Positions 43,613 to 56,394 are shown, numbered from the stretch's first letter. The stretch is 64,000 nt of DNA from Chelonoidis abingdonii (GCF_003597395.2 NC_133770.1:77888892-77952891); one strand, 5' to 3'. Program-made: numbers and translations. Notes: generated by a model from the letters alone, not told the origin.

Positions 43613-45756
43613 GCCCTTTGCAGCAGCCAGAGTTGTTGCCTCGGTGAAGATGGGATCTCATGCAGCACCCTTGGAAAAGTTATACTGTGGCCATCGCACT
43701 GGAAGCAGAGGTACAAGACTCTTATGTGCACCAGCAGATAACTAGAGAGAATTACCTATTTTCCCAGAAGTTCCACTCTTTATTGTACATCATTTAGTAC
43801 AATGCCTCCCAGAGCTCCCACTGGGATGGTGATCCTCCAACCCCAATCACCCAAGCCTGTGCCTCGGAACCATGACTACCCCTAAATTCTCCAACCATAT
43901 TATTATGAAAATGCAGCTTCTATGGTCAAGGGTTGCATCTTTGAACACAGCAATGCTCAATGCACTGTCCATCTATATTTTCTTCTAATTTTAATCTTGT
44001 ATGTATGTCAAAATTCCAACAGGTTAATCTGGGATATAGAAAATGGATTAGCTGCCATATAGAAAGCTTCAACCTGCTTTGGTCCAAAAAACTGAGAAGT
44101 CATATTGCTTGAAAAAGATGTTGAAAATATCCCCTTCCACATTAGTTGTTTTAGTGATCAGAAAATCAATCTGCTAATTCTGCCCTGTGATGTTTTCAGT
44201 ATGTGAAATGGGTCCGTCTTTAAAAATGTACTCAAGAAAGATTATTTAAAAAACAAACAACCCTGGCATTTGAGAGGTGCTGGAATCATCAAGTTGAATT
44301 GTTAGCATTACAGTGTAGGACAAGGGAGTGTCTGGCATCTAAAATGATTTGAGTTTGGAATGAAAAAAAATTGTGTGTGTTTACAAGGGGATGGCCCAAT
44401 TAAAATGGGTCTGTTATTCATTTGTACTGAAACTTGCCCACTCATTGGATGGCATAGTCTTTGCCATGCTGAATATATAATCTAAGAAGAGAATAGGCTT
44501 CTTTCCTCCTCCACTACTCTTTATTTCTTGGGCTATGGCTTTCCCTCCATACCCACCCTCATTTACTTTAATCTGCGGCATTTCTAATGAGCTTGAGACT
44601 TAATCTAGGCAAAAGATATAGAATTATGAGTTGTACTGATTGTCTTTGTGCTTTTTTTCCCTTTTCTGTGTTGTCCCGTTGCCATGTACCTATCTCTCAC
44701 TCCATGCTCACCCACCCCACATGACGATTGACATTAGACAGTGGATTCTCATCACTTTGTATCATCTCTCCTCCATCACACTGCTTAGGAGCTATCTGAC
44801 AGATGGTACATGCTCTGGATGTATTAAGGCTGTGTGATGGAGAACAAGTCCATGCTGAAATGAACCTATAGGATACAAGAGGTCTTAAAATGGCCTAAAA
44901 AAGTGCCATGTCTATCATTCCCAACAGTGGGATTTTGTCAGTTTATGATCACATTTTAGGGCTTAAACACTTAGATAATGTCCTCCTTACTAGCTGGTGA
45001 CCCACATCTTTCACTGTGGCGTGGAGAAGGGAGCCAGATTTGTGATTCCTTGCAACTATAACACAAACATAAGCTTTATATGTACATTTCCTGGTTAGGT
45101 TCAGTTGTGTAGACCAGAGTCAAACTCTCCTACAGTGTTGATCTTAACATTTGCACTGTTGGTATCTTATTTCCAGGGAACAATGACTGAAAAGTTGTTG
45201 AACTAGAGAGAGAGAGAGAGAGGATTTCACATATCTTAATGGCAAATCACATCCGTCAGAAGCACAGATAAGAAAACCCTGCTCTCAGGAATATCGGCAA
45301 TAAATATGTGGCACAATACAATGTAAACTATGCAGGTCTTAAACTGAAGTCCTCACACATTAACTTTAGAAGGAATTTTGCGTGTGTATGAATGGTGGGA
45401 TCAGTCGCCTAATGTGCAGAGATTTGCCACAGTATTTCTTTCACACCATTCTTTTTCAGAAGAGCAGAATTTTAGCTTGTTTGTTTACCTTGAAACAAAC
45501 AAAAGTGCACAGCTCTGTAGTTGGAACCAATGAGCTTCTATGTTACAATATGGTACAGTGGCCAAGCACAGAGCTATCCTGTCCTGACTCTAAGGGATTG
45601 CAAAGAATCAGGCAAGGTCATGTGGAGAATTTCCTGTAGTGCCATTAAGAAATTTTATCATTGGGATGTTTGATTTGTGACAACCCCGAAGAAGAAAATT
45701 TATTTCAGAAATAGCAGACGCACAAGCAGAAAGATCCTGTTTCCCTCACACACAAA
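43613..45756. other. Unassigned stretch
   Basis: (AG)n at 45207-45223. No gene recognised. Confidence 0.35.
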
Positions 45757-45880
45757 ATTATTATTTGTATTATAGTACTACCCAGAAGTCACAATCAGGA
45801 TCATGGCCCAATTGCTCTGTGTGCTGTACGAACACCTAGTAAGGGACAGTGCCTGCCACAAAGTTTGTAATCTAGGCTTG
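45757..45880 (-). repeat. L2-type 3' tail fragment, reverse
   Basis: TTATTATTTGTATTATAGTA, then CAATCAGGATCATGGCCC, GTGCTGTACGAACACC, GGGACAGTGCCTGCC and TTTGTAATCTAG, in reverse of the copies at 4911 and 43530. Confidence 0.65.
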
Positions 45881-48800
45881 CAAAAGGAACAAAGTGGAAT
45901 CAATGGTAATTCCAAGTGTTCAAGGAATGCCTCAACAAGCCTGTATTTTTACCCTCTCTATTTCACAGAGACATTTGATTTACAACAGGCTGAGGGATTC
46001 CTTTTAACCAAAAATCTTCACTAGCGTTCAAATTGTAAAATTGAAACTGCCATTTGTGTGAATTTCAGGAATAGATCTTAATTTTACTCTAGATTTGTGT
46101 ATAGTACCTGCCAGGTGAGGGGAGGTGCAAAGCACACTTGAGGCTAGAGTGTTGAACTGAAGGAGTTGAGACAGAATTACTTCTAGACAGAGCATGTACA
46201 GACATTGTAGAGCAGTCCTGTAAAAAGGACTGGCTTCCTCAATCCTCCAGTTAAGTAAGCTAGTATAATGGTGGCAGACCAACATAGATTGTAGGCATCA
46301 ACTCAATTACCTCGTCTGACAGAGACAAAGGGGGCTGATCATCTCTCAAGTTAGAGGAGGCCACTCAGTGAGTTGGCCATGCAGTTGAGAGAGATGTAGA
46401 CAGGCTGCAGCTAAATATTGGATTACCTGAACAGTATGATCACAACTGGCACTACCTGGCACTCTTGTGGTAGCTGCTATAGAAATTCTAGTGCCTAGGC
46501 AGTTGGGAAAAAGAATTATCCTCTCAAACCCAGATGTAGCTGCCTACAGATCAGGGATGAGGCATGTTCTGGACAGAGAAGAAGGGGAGCAGTGTGGAAA
46601 CTCACACTGCACACTGACTGAGCTATGCTTGTTCTGTGAACGAATGGAGGATTTGAGCCTTCAGTCCAGCCAACACAAGTGATTTTTTACAAGCTACTGA
46701 ATTCACTTTAAAAAGAAAATATTTGATTACATCTACCACAATCTGCTAAAAAGACTTTAATTGTTAATATACATGAGGTTTTCCTTTTGGAGCCAAAGTG
46801 AGAGCTGAATCTTCTCTGATCTGAGGCCTGGCAATGGACTGGTTTTTGCTTTCAGTTTACTGGAAGGACAATACTTTATTCCACCAGCTCTTTCTCCTTT
46901 TGAAAATGACAGCTACCCAGGTGCTTCCTGTTTGTGGCTGCTTTTTTGTGCTAGATCCGTGCAGGATTAGTTCAAGAGACAAAATCGCATAGATCAGCTG
47001 GGGTGACACCCAGGCACCACTCCCAGTGAAAATGTGGTTGTAAAGTGAGCTCAGGCATTTTCAAATCCATTCTGATGGAATAGAAAACAGACTGAATTGT
47101 CCATTATTTTACAGATTTTGATTAACTGTTAACAATGTGATAATATGGAAAGGCACCGATAAAGCTGTCCTAACTCTGATCACAGCTCAGTATTAAGTAA
47201 TTGGTTTTACAGCATCATTCACAATTGAGTGGCATGCTAAAGCATGACTATATTTTAAACCACATAGATTAGGGGCAGATTACCCTTCCTGTGGAATAAC
47301 TCAGATATAGTCAGAAGGGATGAAGGCTTTGTGAGATGAACTTCCTAGCATTGTCACCAGAGTGTCTTGCAGACTAAGCAGTGTTTAGCTTCCAGTATCT
47401 GCACATCTTTAAAGGTTTGAGTGAGTTTCAGGAATCCATTGGAGGCCTGGGTCATTGGCACAGAGGACCTGTGCCCCTGGACATGCTCTGAGACCCTCCC
47501 CTTACCCTGGCTCCCTCACAGCAAGGTGCCAATGGAGCTGTGCTACTAAAGATACTCCTCCTGACACTGGATTCTGCCTAAAAGTGTGCATGTGTCAGGG
47601 GCGGGAGATGGTATTAAGGGAGATTTTACAGCACAGACTGACTCCTATATTTAAAAACGTTAGGATAGCCTCAGGCTGAAGTAAACTTTCATCAGATTTC
47701 CTGCAGGGTGGATGGGGAGGGGGACAGGATCATGCACAGTGCATACATACGTATCTCCAGTTTGTGGAACACCCTGTGCAGAATCTGGGGACGAGAGCGG
47801 TCAGTACTATGCAGCGGCCACCACCTCTTGTAGGTAGAATGGGGACTTCCACATGTGAAGTTTGGGAGCTGGGGAGTTTAGGTCTAATCGCAGAAGGCTG
47901 ATGTTCTGGATGACTTATACCAGCACCTTACCTGTCATATGTTGTATAGGATAGAACATAACATATAAAAGGAGTTATCTTTTAATGATAACGTCTGACA
48001 GCACAGTACCTTCCTTGTGCTCTGTTTGAAATGTACAATATTTTTTCATTTGCAGGGTGTGTGTGGTCTCTACAAAATTGCAATCTTTATTTTTGATCTT
48101 CTTTCCAAGCAAATTTGAAGTCTGTTTCCTTTCCAGATGTTAGAAAGCTGCAAATGGTGACTACAGAACCATTTCTCAGACAGATCTCTTTGGATGGTAG
48201 GCACAGTGACGTACGGTCATGTGTAAGCTGCTGAGTCCCTTCTATCCGTCATGCAGGTTGGAATTCAAACACAATTTTCATTTTAACCTTCTTAATGCAG
48301 CTGATATAAAAAGTGCTTATTCAGGTAACTATATGCAACATGTAACCTTTTTCCTTCCCAGACTTAATGTACTTGCCTTCATTCAATGTAAAGCAATCCA
48401 CTTCAGTGAGAACTTACTGTAACTCAGCAATTTACTGGGGAGTACATGAAGTATTTTCCTTGTGAAGCAAACTTGTTACATGCTGTAAGCTCCAAAGCAG
48501 CGATGCAATATTTATGTTGCGCCACGCTCCAGAAGATTTAAACATAATATTGCAGACTGGCAGGGGGTTATTCTGAACTAAGCTCCTCAATTATGTCAGT
48601 GTTTGAATTTAAACTCTTACTGCACAGGGAAGCACATTTAATTTTTCTTTGACTTATTCTAGAAAGTGGAGAGTTTTTTTAATTAGTGACTTTAAAGTGA
48701 AATGCACAGATTTTTCCCTTTGCTTAAAAAAAAAAGTTGCATAGTTTGGGCTTTAGGGGCTTTGTGCAAAGGGAGTTTTTCAGTGCATTGGAAGGAGAGT

Positions 48801-49219
48801 TAGTTGTACAACCCTTTTTCTCCATTGTCCCCATACTATTTCTAAGATTCCTGTCGCCCAATTATTGAGGCACCAACCCTCTCATGTTGCTTTGAAAATT
48901 TACCTACATGCTTCTTTATGGTTTAAAAATAAATCATTCATTCTAGATATTCTAAGTATGAATTGAAAAGCTCTTTACCCGAGGGGAACTCCTACTCATA
49001 TCATTTGAATTACACTGGTGTAAAACAGGAGTAACCAGGGTGGTTCAGGTTCACTGTTTGCATATTCCCTTTCTTCATGTTGGTAAAACTCCGTTACTGA
49101 AGCATACGCACATGTGCAAATCCTCTTTCAGAAAGCTCCATTTGCCCAGCCTGGATAATCAGGGCTACATTGTCAAAATGAGCTTCTAATTCTGTTACCT
49201 TCATTTTGGAGTGCCCAAT
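45881..49219. other. Unassigned stretch
   Basis: Short chance frames on both strands. No repeat family or exon was recognised. Confidence 0.35.
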
Positions 49220-49560
49220 TTTAGACATGTAGGGCCAGATTTTTAGAAGTTCTGAGCAACATTTTCAGTAGCTCACAATTCAGGCTAAATTTTCAAAAGA
49301 GCTCAGCTTCCATCCAGGAAATTAAACAAGAGCCAGATTTTTAAGAGTTCAGAACTCACCATGATGAACACATTGAAAATCCATTTAGTTATTTTATTGT
49401 CTAAAGAGGAGCTGAGATCTTCTGAAATCTGGTTCTGGTTGTGGGAGCTGAGCCTTTCTGAAAATCTGGGCCCTAGCATCTGTAATTCCCATTGATTTTG
49501 GCTGGAGTTGTGGGTACTCAGCACTTCTGAAAATCAGGGGGTAGGTATTCTAAAGCTGGG
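49220..49560. repeat. Ancient interspersed repeat rich in CTGAAAATC motifs
   Basis: Contains repeated wording such as CCAGATTTTTAGAAGTTCTG, TCTGAAAATCTGGGCCC and CAGCACTTCTGAAAATCAGG with CCCATTGATTTTGGC. This is a sauropsid-type LINE tail style. Family not fixed. Confidence 0.4.
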
Positions 49561-49921
49561 CGTGTTTGAAAATTTGATCTTAATCCTATAAAATGATTTT
49601 CCTCTCTAGAGTAAGTTTGTTTCTTTTTTTAAGTATTAGAAGTGGTGAGTGTATGTTCTTATGTCCTGCGTACGATTCCAGCAGTGGAGCCAAATGGTCC
49701 TGATAGAACAAAGCACTTAACTTTAAGCATGTGAATTATCCCATTTGTTTCCATTCTTAATGTTAAGAATACACTTAAATTTTTATTAGATTGGGGCCTG
49801 TCTGAGCACAATGTATGGAGGCCAATTTGTGACACTGCTACATTATAAAAACTTACCTTTTGTTGGATATAACCTTAAGGGAGGTTGCCTGTTGGTTGAT
49901 GAACAAAGGTGAAATGCTTTG
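49561..49921. other. Unassigned stretch
   Basis: No feature recognised. Confidence 0.3.
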
Positions 49922-50597
49922 TGTAATAGGGTGCTTGGAGGGCCAGGCAGCCAAGTAGTTAGCGCACCTAACATCAGCTCCTTGCTTCCCTGGCAGAGGT
50001 GCTTGGCAGCTGACCTTAGGCCGGGAACCTTCTGACTGCTACTTGCACCTAGGCCTCAGCCCTTAAGGAGGGGTGGTAGGGGGACCTGGGACAAACCTCC
50101 GGGTAGAGAGTTTTAAGTCCACTGCCCTGGGCTGGTTGCTGTGTATGTCCCTTCAGTTTGGGATGTGGGATGTTATAGTCCAAACAGTCCGTATTGTCTC
50201 ATCTGGAGTAGCACCCCTTGTGGACCTTTTACAGTATCTTGCCACAGCCTTAGCTCCCTCTGGGTGGGGTAGATGTAACAGTCTAGAGAACCTAGCATCA
50301 CAGTGTCCTTTCAGTCAAATAGTAATATTCACTCACTGCTGGATGCTCCACAGTTTCCTCGACAGTCTCTCTCTCATTTGGGGACGTGGTGCTTCTTCCT
50401 GGCTGCTGTCCTGGCTGTCAGGCTTGTAGTGATGCTCCCCTCATGTGAAGAGGCAGTAGGTAGCTCTGCTTCTCTACCAGTCATCCCTAACTGAGTCAGG
50501 TCCTCTTCTTTTTTTCCTCTGGAGGTATATGTGGCTGGGCCCACAGGCGCACTTTAACCTTTTGCCTGCTGGTGTGATGTTTCTCTGCTCTATCACA
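49922..50597. repeat. Possible solo LTR (family C)
   Basis: Starts TGTAATAGGG and ends CTCTATCACA, inverted TGTRATAG ends. The flanks CTTTG and TTTAG are only a weak match for a target duplication. The interior is GC-richer than its surroundings and resembles an old turtle LTR. The 118-codon frame at 50073-50429 has no domain. Confidence 0.4.
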
Positions 50598-51096
50598 TTT
50601 AGTCTGACCAAATAATTATTCCTTTATTGGTGCTGTGGCTGTGTTTGACTCCCTCCTTTGGTGTTAACGAATACAGATGTGTAGCTGAATTCACTTATCT
50701 GGCTCAGTTCACTAAATGTGCAGACACAGACTTTTAAATCAAATATTGATAAATACAGCCTTTAATATGTAAATTTATCTTGTAAACAAAACTATGTATG
50801 TCTCTTTCTAAGTGTGTGTTTTCTCATGGGGAGACATTTCTCTTGTGGTATTGCTTAGACTGCATTTATGCCATCTGACTTTATTCTCATTAGGAGATAC
50901 AGAACTCTTGTAACCTGAGGATCAGAGTTAAGTATTGGGGAGAAACAGCTTCTGAAACATATCAGGTTACAGGGAGTGGGGAAGAAGTATTAAATTGTTT
51001 GACATAATTTTCCCACTACTTAGAGGGCTGTTGTCACTAGGGTTACCAATCAGTGCTCTGGGTCCAATTGTGTTATGTGCATACTGACAAGTAACA
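50598..51096. other. Unassigned stretch
   Basis: No feature recognised. Confidence 0.3.
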
Positions 51097-51512
51097 AAGT
51101 ATTGTTGTAGTCATGTTGGTCCCAGAATATTAGAGAGACAAGGTGGGTGAGGCAATATCTTTTATTGGAGCAACTTCTATTGGTGAGAGAGACAAGCTTT
51201 CAAGCTACACAGAGTTCTTCCTCAGGTCTGGGAAAGGTAGTAAGATAGTCACAGATAAATGCAAGATTGAACAGATAGTTTGGCATAAGTAGTTAGCACA
51301 CATTCTAAGGGACCATTCAAGGTGAAGTGGCTTGTAAACATCCCTATAGTCATAGGACAAAAAGGGCGGATAGTGAGTTACAGATTGTTATAATAAGTCA
51401 TAAATCCAGTGTCTTTATTAAGAACATGATTTTTAATATCTAGAAAAGTTATGAATTTAAGCTCCCAAGCTTGTCTTTTGAAAGTATTGTACAGGTTTCC
51501 TTTGAGGTAGGA
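51097..51512 (-). mobile_element. Penelope-like element 3' region, minus strand
   Basis: The plus strand reads ATTGTTGTAGTCATGTTGG, TATTAGAGAGACAAGGTGG and TTTTATTGGAGCAACTTC, a terminal repeat known from turtle Penelope-like elements. On the minus strand, 51400-51512 encodes the tail of the GIY-YIG endonuclease region (LKGNLYNTFKRQAWELKF, then NKDTGFMTYYNNL) before a stop. It carries a hammerhead motif downstream of that stop. The rest of the element is absent. Confidence 0.75.
51198..51225 (-). ncRNA. Hammerhead ribozyme core of a Penelope-like element
   Basis: On the minus strand CTGAGGA (51225-51219) is followed by a short hairpin and GAAA (51201-51198). Both conserved boxes, CUGANGA and GAAA, are present. 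The helix between them (GAACT against AGCTT) has one mismatch and one G-U pair. The boxes may be intact while the stem is weakened. Confidence 0.6.
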
Positions 51513-51616
51513 CTCAGTCAGTCTGCATTGCTTTGGATTGTTATCAAGCAGAACCCATCATCAGCATGGATGCATGTCCTCTGGAATGGTGGTTGAAGCA
51601 TGAAGGGATATTTGAA
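51513..51616 (+). repeat. Short hAT-like fragment
   Basis: The tract GCATTGCTTTGGATTGTTAT followed by CATCATCAGCATGGATGCATG and GGAATGGTGGTTGAAGC (in parts) matches a hAT-family coding region I recognise from turtles. It lies between the Penelope tail and the LINE fragment. No termini or duplication are visible. Confidence 0.4.
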
Positions 51617-52043
51617 TAATGTTGAAGCAAGTCATCACTTCAGAGGCTACTTGCTTGAGGTGGTCATGAAAGGTCTGTGTGAGGACAAGAATGATATTGA
51701 GATACATTGGCTTTGGGTCACGATACATAGTGTCTTGTGCGATTCTGCTGTCAATGTGGAAAGTAGAGACTACAGATTTGCTCAGATTTGGTCTCAGCTG
51801 CCACTTCTGGAAGTGCTCCTCCATGATATTAAGATCAGGTGCATGGATCACTTCAGGTTCTTTAAAGCTCCAGGCCTGAGTTGTGAATGCCAAATCATCA
51901 GCATATGCAACTTTCTGCACTATGGTTTCAAGCATCTCACTTGTGTATACACTGAAGAGTGTCAGAGAAAGAACAGAGCCTTGTGGTAGCCCATTATTCA
52001 AAGTGAACAGTTTGCTGGTTTGATCTCTGAGGTATATGCGCAT
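51617..52043 (-). pseudogene. LINE reverse transcriptase, catalytic half (minus strand)
   Basis: The minus-strand frame starts MRIYLRDQTSKLFTLNNGLP. It continues QGSVLSLTLFSVYTSEM and then AYADDLAFTTQ, the YADD polymerase motif, and later LRPNLSKSVVSTFH. The order GLPQGSVLSP, YTSDMP, YADDLA, WRLRPNPSKT is that of jockey-superfamily LINE enzymes. The frame runs on without a stop into neighbouring hAT-like DNA at about 51615. The N-terminal half of a matching enzyme lies beside it on the other strand (52150-52440). Confidence 0.82.
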
Positions 52044-52049
52044 CCTTCA

Positions 52050-52070
52050 GCTGCTGAGATAATCAGCAGC
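52050..52070. repeat. Perfect 8-bp inverted repeat at the LINE inversion junction
   Basis: GCTGCTGA (52050-52057), loop GATAA, TCAGCAGC (52063-52070). It lies between the minus-strand and plus-strand halves of the LINE polymerase. Confidence 0.8.
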
Positions 52071-52149
52071 AGCCTGAGAATCTGCACACAGGAGATGAAT
52101 AACAGACCATCCTTCCAGATTGCCGTATGCCCCTGGCAGATCTGTGAAA

Positions 52150-52440
52150 GCGGTACAGGTCTTGAGTTTGGAGAGAAGTCAAGCTCATTGCACTCCTAAA
52201 GCTTGGAAAACCTGCAGATCACCCTTCAAGGTATAGGCCAATCTCCCTCTTGAGCAAGGTGATGGAGCATATGATTCTGAACCAAATCAGGCCCACTCTG
52301 GACACCAGCCTACCCAAGGACCAAGCTGGTTTTCAACTGCACAGAAATTGCTGTGACCAGGTCCTGGCCCTCACTACAGACATCAAAGATGGATTCCAAT
52401 GGAAACTCAAGACTGGCACCACTTTCATTGAACGCATGCT
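52150..52440 (+). pseudogene. LINE reverse transcriptase, N-terminal half (plus strand)
   Basis: The plus strand gives KPADHPSRYRPISLLSKVME (across 52205-52265), then LPKDQAGFQLHRNCCDQVLAL and FQWKLKTGTTFIE before a frame end. The YRPISLL and QAGFRxxRxCxDQVLxLT motifs form the fingers of LINE reverse transcriptases and normally precede the catalytic half found on the opposite strand at 51617-52043. Frame breaks occur upstream of 52200. The split orientation indicates inversion of the 5' part. Confidence 0.75.
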
Positions 52441-52508
52441 AACTCAACTTGACTTAACTCTGAAATGAGGCATAGTCTTTGTATTTTATGTAGTGAATAT
52501 GTCCAGAA

Positions 52509-52803
52509 CAGGGGTCAGCAACCTTTCAGAAGTAATGTGCCGAGTCTTCATTTATTCACTCTAATTTAAGGTGTTGCATGCCAGTAATATATTTTAACGT
52601 TTTTAGAAGGTCTCTTTCTATAAGTCTATAATATATAACTAAACTATTGTATGTAAAGTAAATAAGGTTTTTAAAATGTTTAAGAAGCTTAATTTAAAAT
52701 TAAATTAAAATGCAGAGCTGCCAGGACCCGGGCAATGTAAGTGCCATTGAAAATCAGCTCACGTGCTGCCTTCGGCACACGTGCCATAGGTTGCCTACCC
52801 CTG
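52509..52803. mobile_element. hAT MITE with perfect 8-bp duplication
   Basis: 295 bp with inverted ends CAGGGGTCAGCAACC and CAGGGGTAGGCAACC (right end in reverse). It is flanked by GTCCAGAA at 52501-52508 and 52804-52811. The interior is AT-rich, with a palindromic ACGTG-CCTTCGGCA-CACGT region near the right end. No transposase is present. It is a well-preserved non-autonomous hAT of a type abundant in turtles. Confidence 0.92.
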
Positions 52804-52811
52804 GTCCAGAA

Positions 52812-55800
52812 ACTGTGGCAGTGGGCATCATTTGCACTGTACATGAGTATTGCCTTTTAGAGACACTTTTCCTGCACTGCCACCAATAGTGGAAATTAAG
52901 TGCCGGATCCTGCAAACCATTACTCATATGAGGAGTTTTATTGGCTTCAGTATGACTAAGGACTGCACATGGGCAAGGGTTTTCAGGATCAGACCCTACT
53001 ATTGTAGACTCTTTGATTATGCTTTCAAGAGGAGCCTTAGAAATAGTTTTAGGAAAAATTAAGCTAGAGAAGCTTAGTAAAACTGAATGGTATGCATGGT
53101 TACTCAGTATCCTGAAATTCAAACTTATTATGCCTTCAGTCTGTTAAAATACTTTGGTTTCCTCAGCTGACCTCAAACTTTTTAAATAGAATACTTGCAT
53201 GTCTCTTATGGCTTTATAATATCTCCAGAAATGTCAGAAACTCTATTGCTTTTTCCATAGACGCATATGCACAAATAGATGCCATTTTTACAGTGGTTTA
53301 TAGAAAGATGATCAGATTAAACTACCTTTTTGTCTAGACAGACTCGAGTAGTTGTGCCATGGTACGAGGAAAATGGGAACTGTATTAGAAATCAACTGCT
53401 TTTTATGCTGTAAATGGCGCTTTGTCTGTAACTGATTTAAATGACGTTACCCACATTTATGCAAACACTGGGAACAATGTCAACACCTTACAGGCTCAGT
53501 GGGTCATATTTTATGCTTTATATTGGTGTAAAGGAACATATCAAAGAAACCTCTAAAATATATGCATGGGTTGTAAAAAGTAACACTATAAAGCATCAGG
53601 ATTTAAAATGCTTGCTGTAAGTGCTCAGTGGGATTATGCTGTCTTCATAAAAAGGCTGCCTGCACAAAGAGCCTAATTCCTGCCTTAAATTAACCTGCGG
53701 GGGAGCGGGGGAGCATGTGCTGGTATTCAGTGGCAAAAGCTTATGAATCGCTCCTAGGACATTTGCCCTGTGGATGGAGGAGGAAAATGGTCCATAAAGT
53801 TCACAATGAGTCTGAAAAGCAGAAACGTGTGTGGGAGTCCTGTTGAGCTCATTGGCTAAGTTTGGCAGCAGGGAGTCTGTGGTTCATCAGCTCTGCCTTC
53901 GTAAATAACAGGGAAAGGTCCTCTCATCCTGTGAGCTTTTTCTTATTTTCTTTTGTTTGCTCCTAGGTTTGATTATTGTAATGGGCAAAGTGCTATTTTT
54001 GTGGGGTTGAATTGTATAAAGGATTTCTAAAGAACAGTGTTTAAATAAAATGTGCTCCCCACACCTGTGTATGGAGGGGAGGCTTTGTATGGCCAGGGAG
54101 AAGAAAAGGATGTGTGGCTTCTTCATGTTAAGACGGAAGAGCATGGAAGCAAAGCACCTGAGCCGGAGTGAAATGGGAAGTGGCTCAGGTGGGGCCCCTG
54201 GCACATGGGAACCTGGGGGAGGGAGCCCCCAGACAGAGTCCCCTTTTATCTTGGACCAGCAGCCCCTATCCTCCCATCCTTTGGGTCAGATTAGAGGAAG
54301 GTTTTATGGTTTGCTGTGGGTATACGCTAGTCATCTTTTTGGAGGCTGGGAAGGAATTGTTCCTTTATGGCCCGATTGGCCAAGGTGGAGTGGGTTTTTT
54401 GCCTTCCCCTACAGCAGGTTGGGGACTGGGTTGAGTAAGCAAGGAGGCTAGGTTCAAGCTGTCACAGTTCATCAAGTGGCAGATACTCACCCAATAGTGG
54501 GTCTGGTTCCCTGATAAACTGAAATTGGAGGTAGTCTTGAGGAAAGATACTCTCCAAGGGAGGGAGGGTTGGGGCTCCTAACATCTGGTAAGCGAGGAGA
54601 TAACCCCCTTTCCCCAGCCCTTAATACTCATACAAGGAGAGGGCAGCAGGATCCCAGCAAGAGGGGTCAGAGGGTGGAGGGCTTATGTCAGCCCATCCCA
54701 AATAGGGGAAAATGGTGAAAGAAAAAATGGCCCTGCCCTGTGTGACTTATTGCTGGGTATTTCTCAGATGAGTTAATATAGTTTTGGCCTCATTAAACCA
54801 CATCTCTTGCACCTTGTCTGTCTTCCTGCATGCCTGGGAGACTGTGGTGTTCCATGGATTAAAACCATCAGGTACATTTCTTAGTACCCCTTATTCACAG
54901 GTTTCCATAAGCTCCTTTTGAGGATATTTGAATTCTTTTACTGACATCAGCTTTTCTTATTGTGCCTCCTCTGAACAGACTTTCTGCAGGATCTTCAGTC
55001 AGAATATTCACCCTTGTTAGACTTGCTGCAGTCAATGGACCTTCCAGAGAACATGGAAATAATCGGAAATGCGACATGTCCTTGCATAACATACCATAAC
55101 TCCTCCTCCCCACCCAAGCCATCATTTTATTCCTGCGTGCAGTGAATTGGTGGGTGGCTGGGGAAGTCTTGAAACAATGTGATTTTGTTTTATAAAATAT
55201 AATTTGACTGGAATATTTTTGCATTCTTCTCTGTGTTCCGGGAAATAAACACCTAGGTTTATCGTGTCATTTTACTCTGCTTTTAACAACGTTTGCACAA
55301 GAAAATAAATACCATGCAATATGATGCCTGTTAACTGGGTGTTCATGAGCTGTGATAGATTACTTCTAATGGCTGGTATTTTCTTACTTCATTAAATGTT
55401 CTTTGATAGGCTGCTGTTACTTGGAAGAAGGCGCTTCACATTCATCCAAATGAGCAGAATGCATGGAGTGTGTCTTAAAAAGTCCAGTATGTAAGCTTGA
55501 TTATTAAAAATGCTGGACTATTTCCCTTATACGCTTTCTGTCTCTATCTAGCTGGCCTGATGCCATTTTCATGCCAGTCTCCATGGTAACTTCTTTAAGG
55601 ATAAAATAACAGAAATGTGAGCAAGCTGCCTGCCCACAAAAAAGCTGCCATGGTCCTGGTGCCAGAGGCCTGACTAGACAGAATCCCAGAACACTGCATT
55701 CCAGAAGAGTTATGCAGGTTACTACAGCTGGTTCCATTTAAAGGTGCAGTGTCTCCTTTCCCCCTAGTTGCATTGTTGGAGAATGTCTCCTAACTGGTTT

Positions 55801-56007
55801 TCTCACATTTAGAAGCTTACATCTATAATACCTGTGTGTATTGCTTTTTTTCTGTTGGCAGCTTTGGATGATTAACTTTACATTGAAAGTATATTTGTCA
55901 AAGACGCTTTGGCTCTAAAATGAAACATAACCCAGTAACTAGGGAACTGTACAGGAAAATGTTTACAATTTGCTTCACAGCAATGTACTATTCAGCCATG
56001 GTAATAT
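52812..56007. other. Unassigned stretch
   Basis: Includes a GC-richer segment at 54100-54450 with overlapping frames that show no domain. Nothing recognised. Confidence 0.35.
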
Positions 56008-56235
56008 GCAGCATGATCCAGAGGGTAGGATGCTTGATTGGGAGTCAGGGGACCTAAGCTTTGTTCTCAGCTCTGCCACTGAGTCACTGTGTGACCTTGT
56101 ACAAGGTCATTTTTAATATTTCTGTACCGTGGTGTCCCCAACTATGAAAAGGGGATTATAAAGCACTTTGAGGTCTAGAGATCAAAAGTGTTATCTAGGA
56201 ACTTGGTAGCAGAGGTTGTATTTATTGGTATTGCT
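56008..56235 (+). repeat. MIR SINE
   Basis: The core reads GGGAGTCAGGGGACC, CTCAGCTCTGCCACTGAG, TGTGTGACCTTG, then AAAGCACTTTGAGGTCTAG. This is the standard MIR layout in plus orientation. Confidence 0.8.
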
Positions 56236-56394
56236 GGACTATGGAAACAATCGCTGTCATTACAAGACCATGCCATGATCTCAGGAAAGAGCTTGTGTTT
56301 GCACATCTGCATGTTTTATTGGCAGGGAGACTTGGATGTTCTTTTTTAAAATAAGACTAGTGGCCCCAACAGAGATCAGAGCCATACGTGCATC

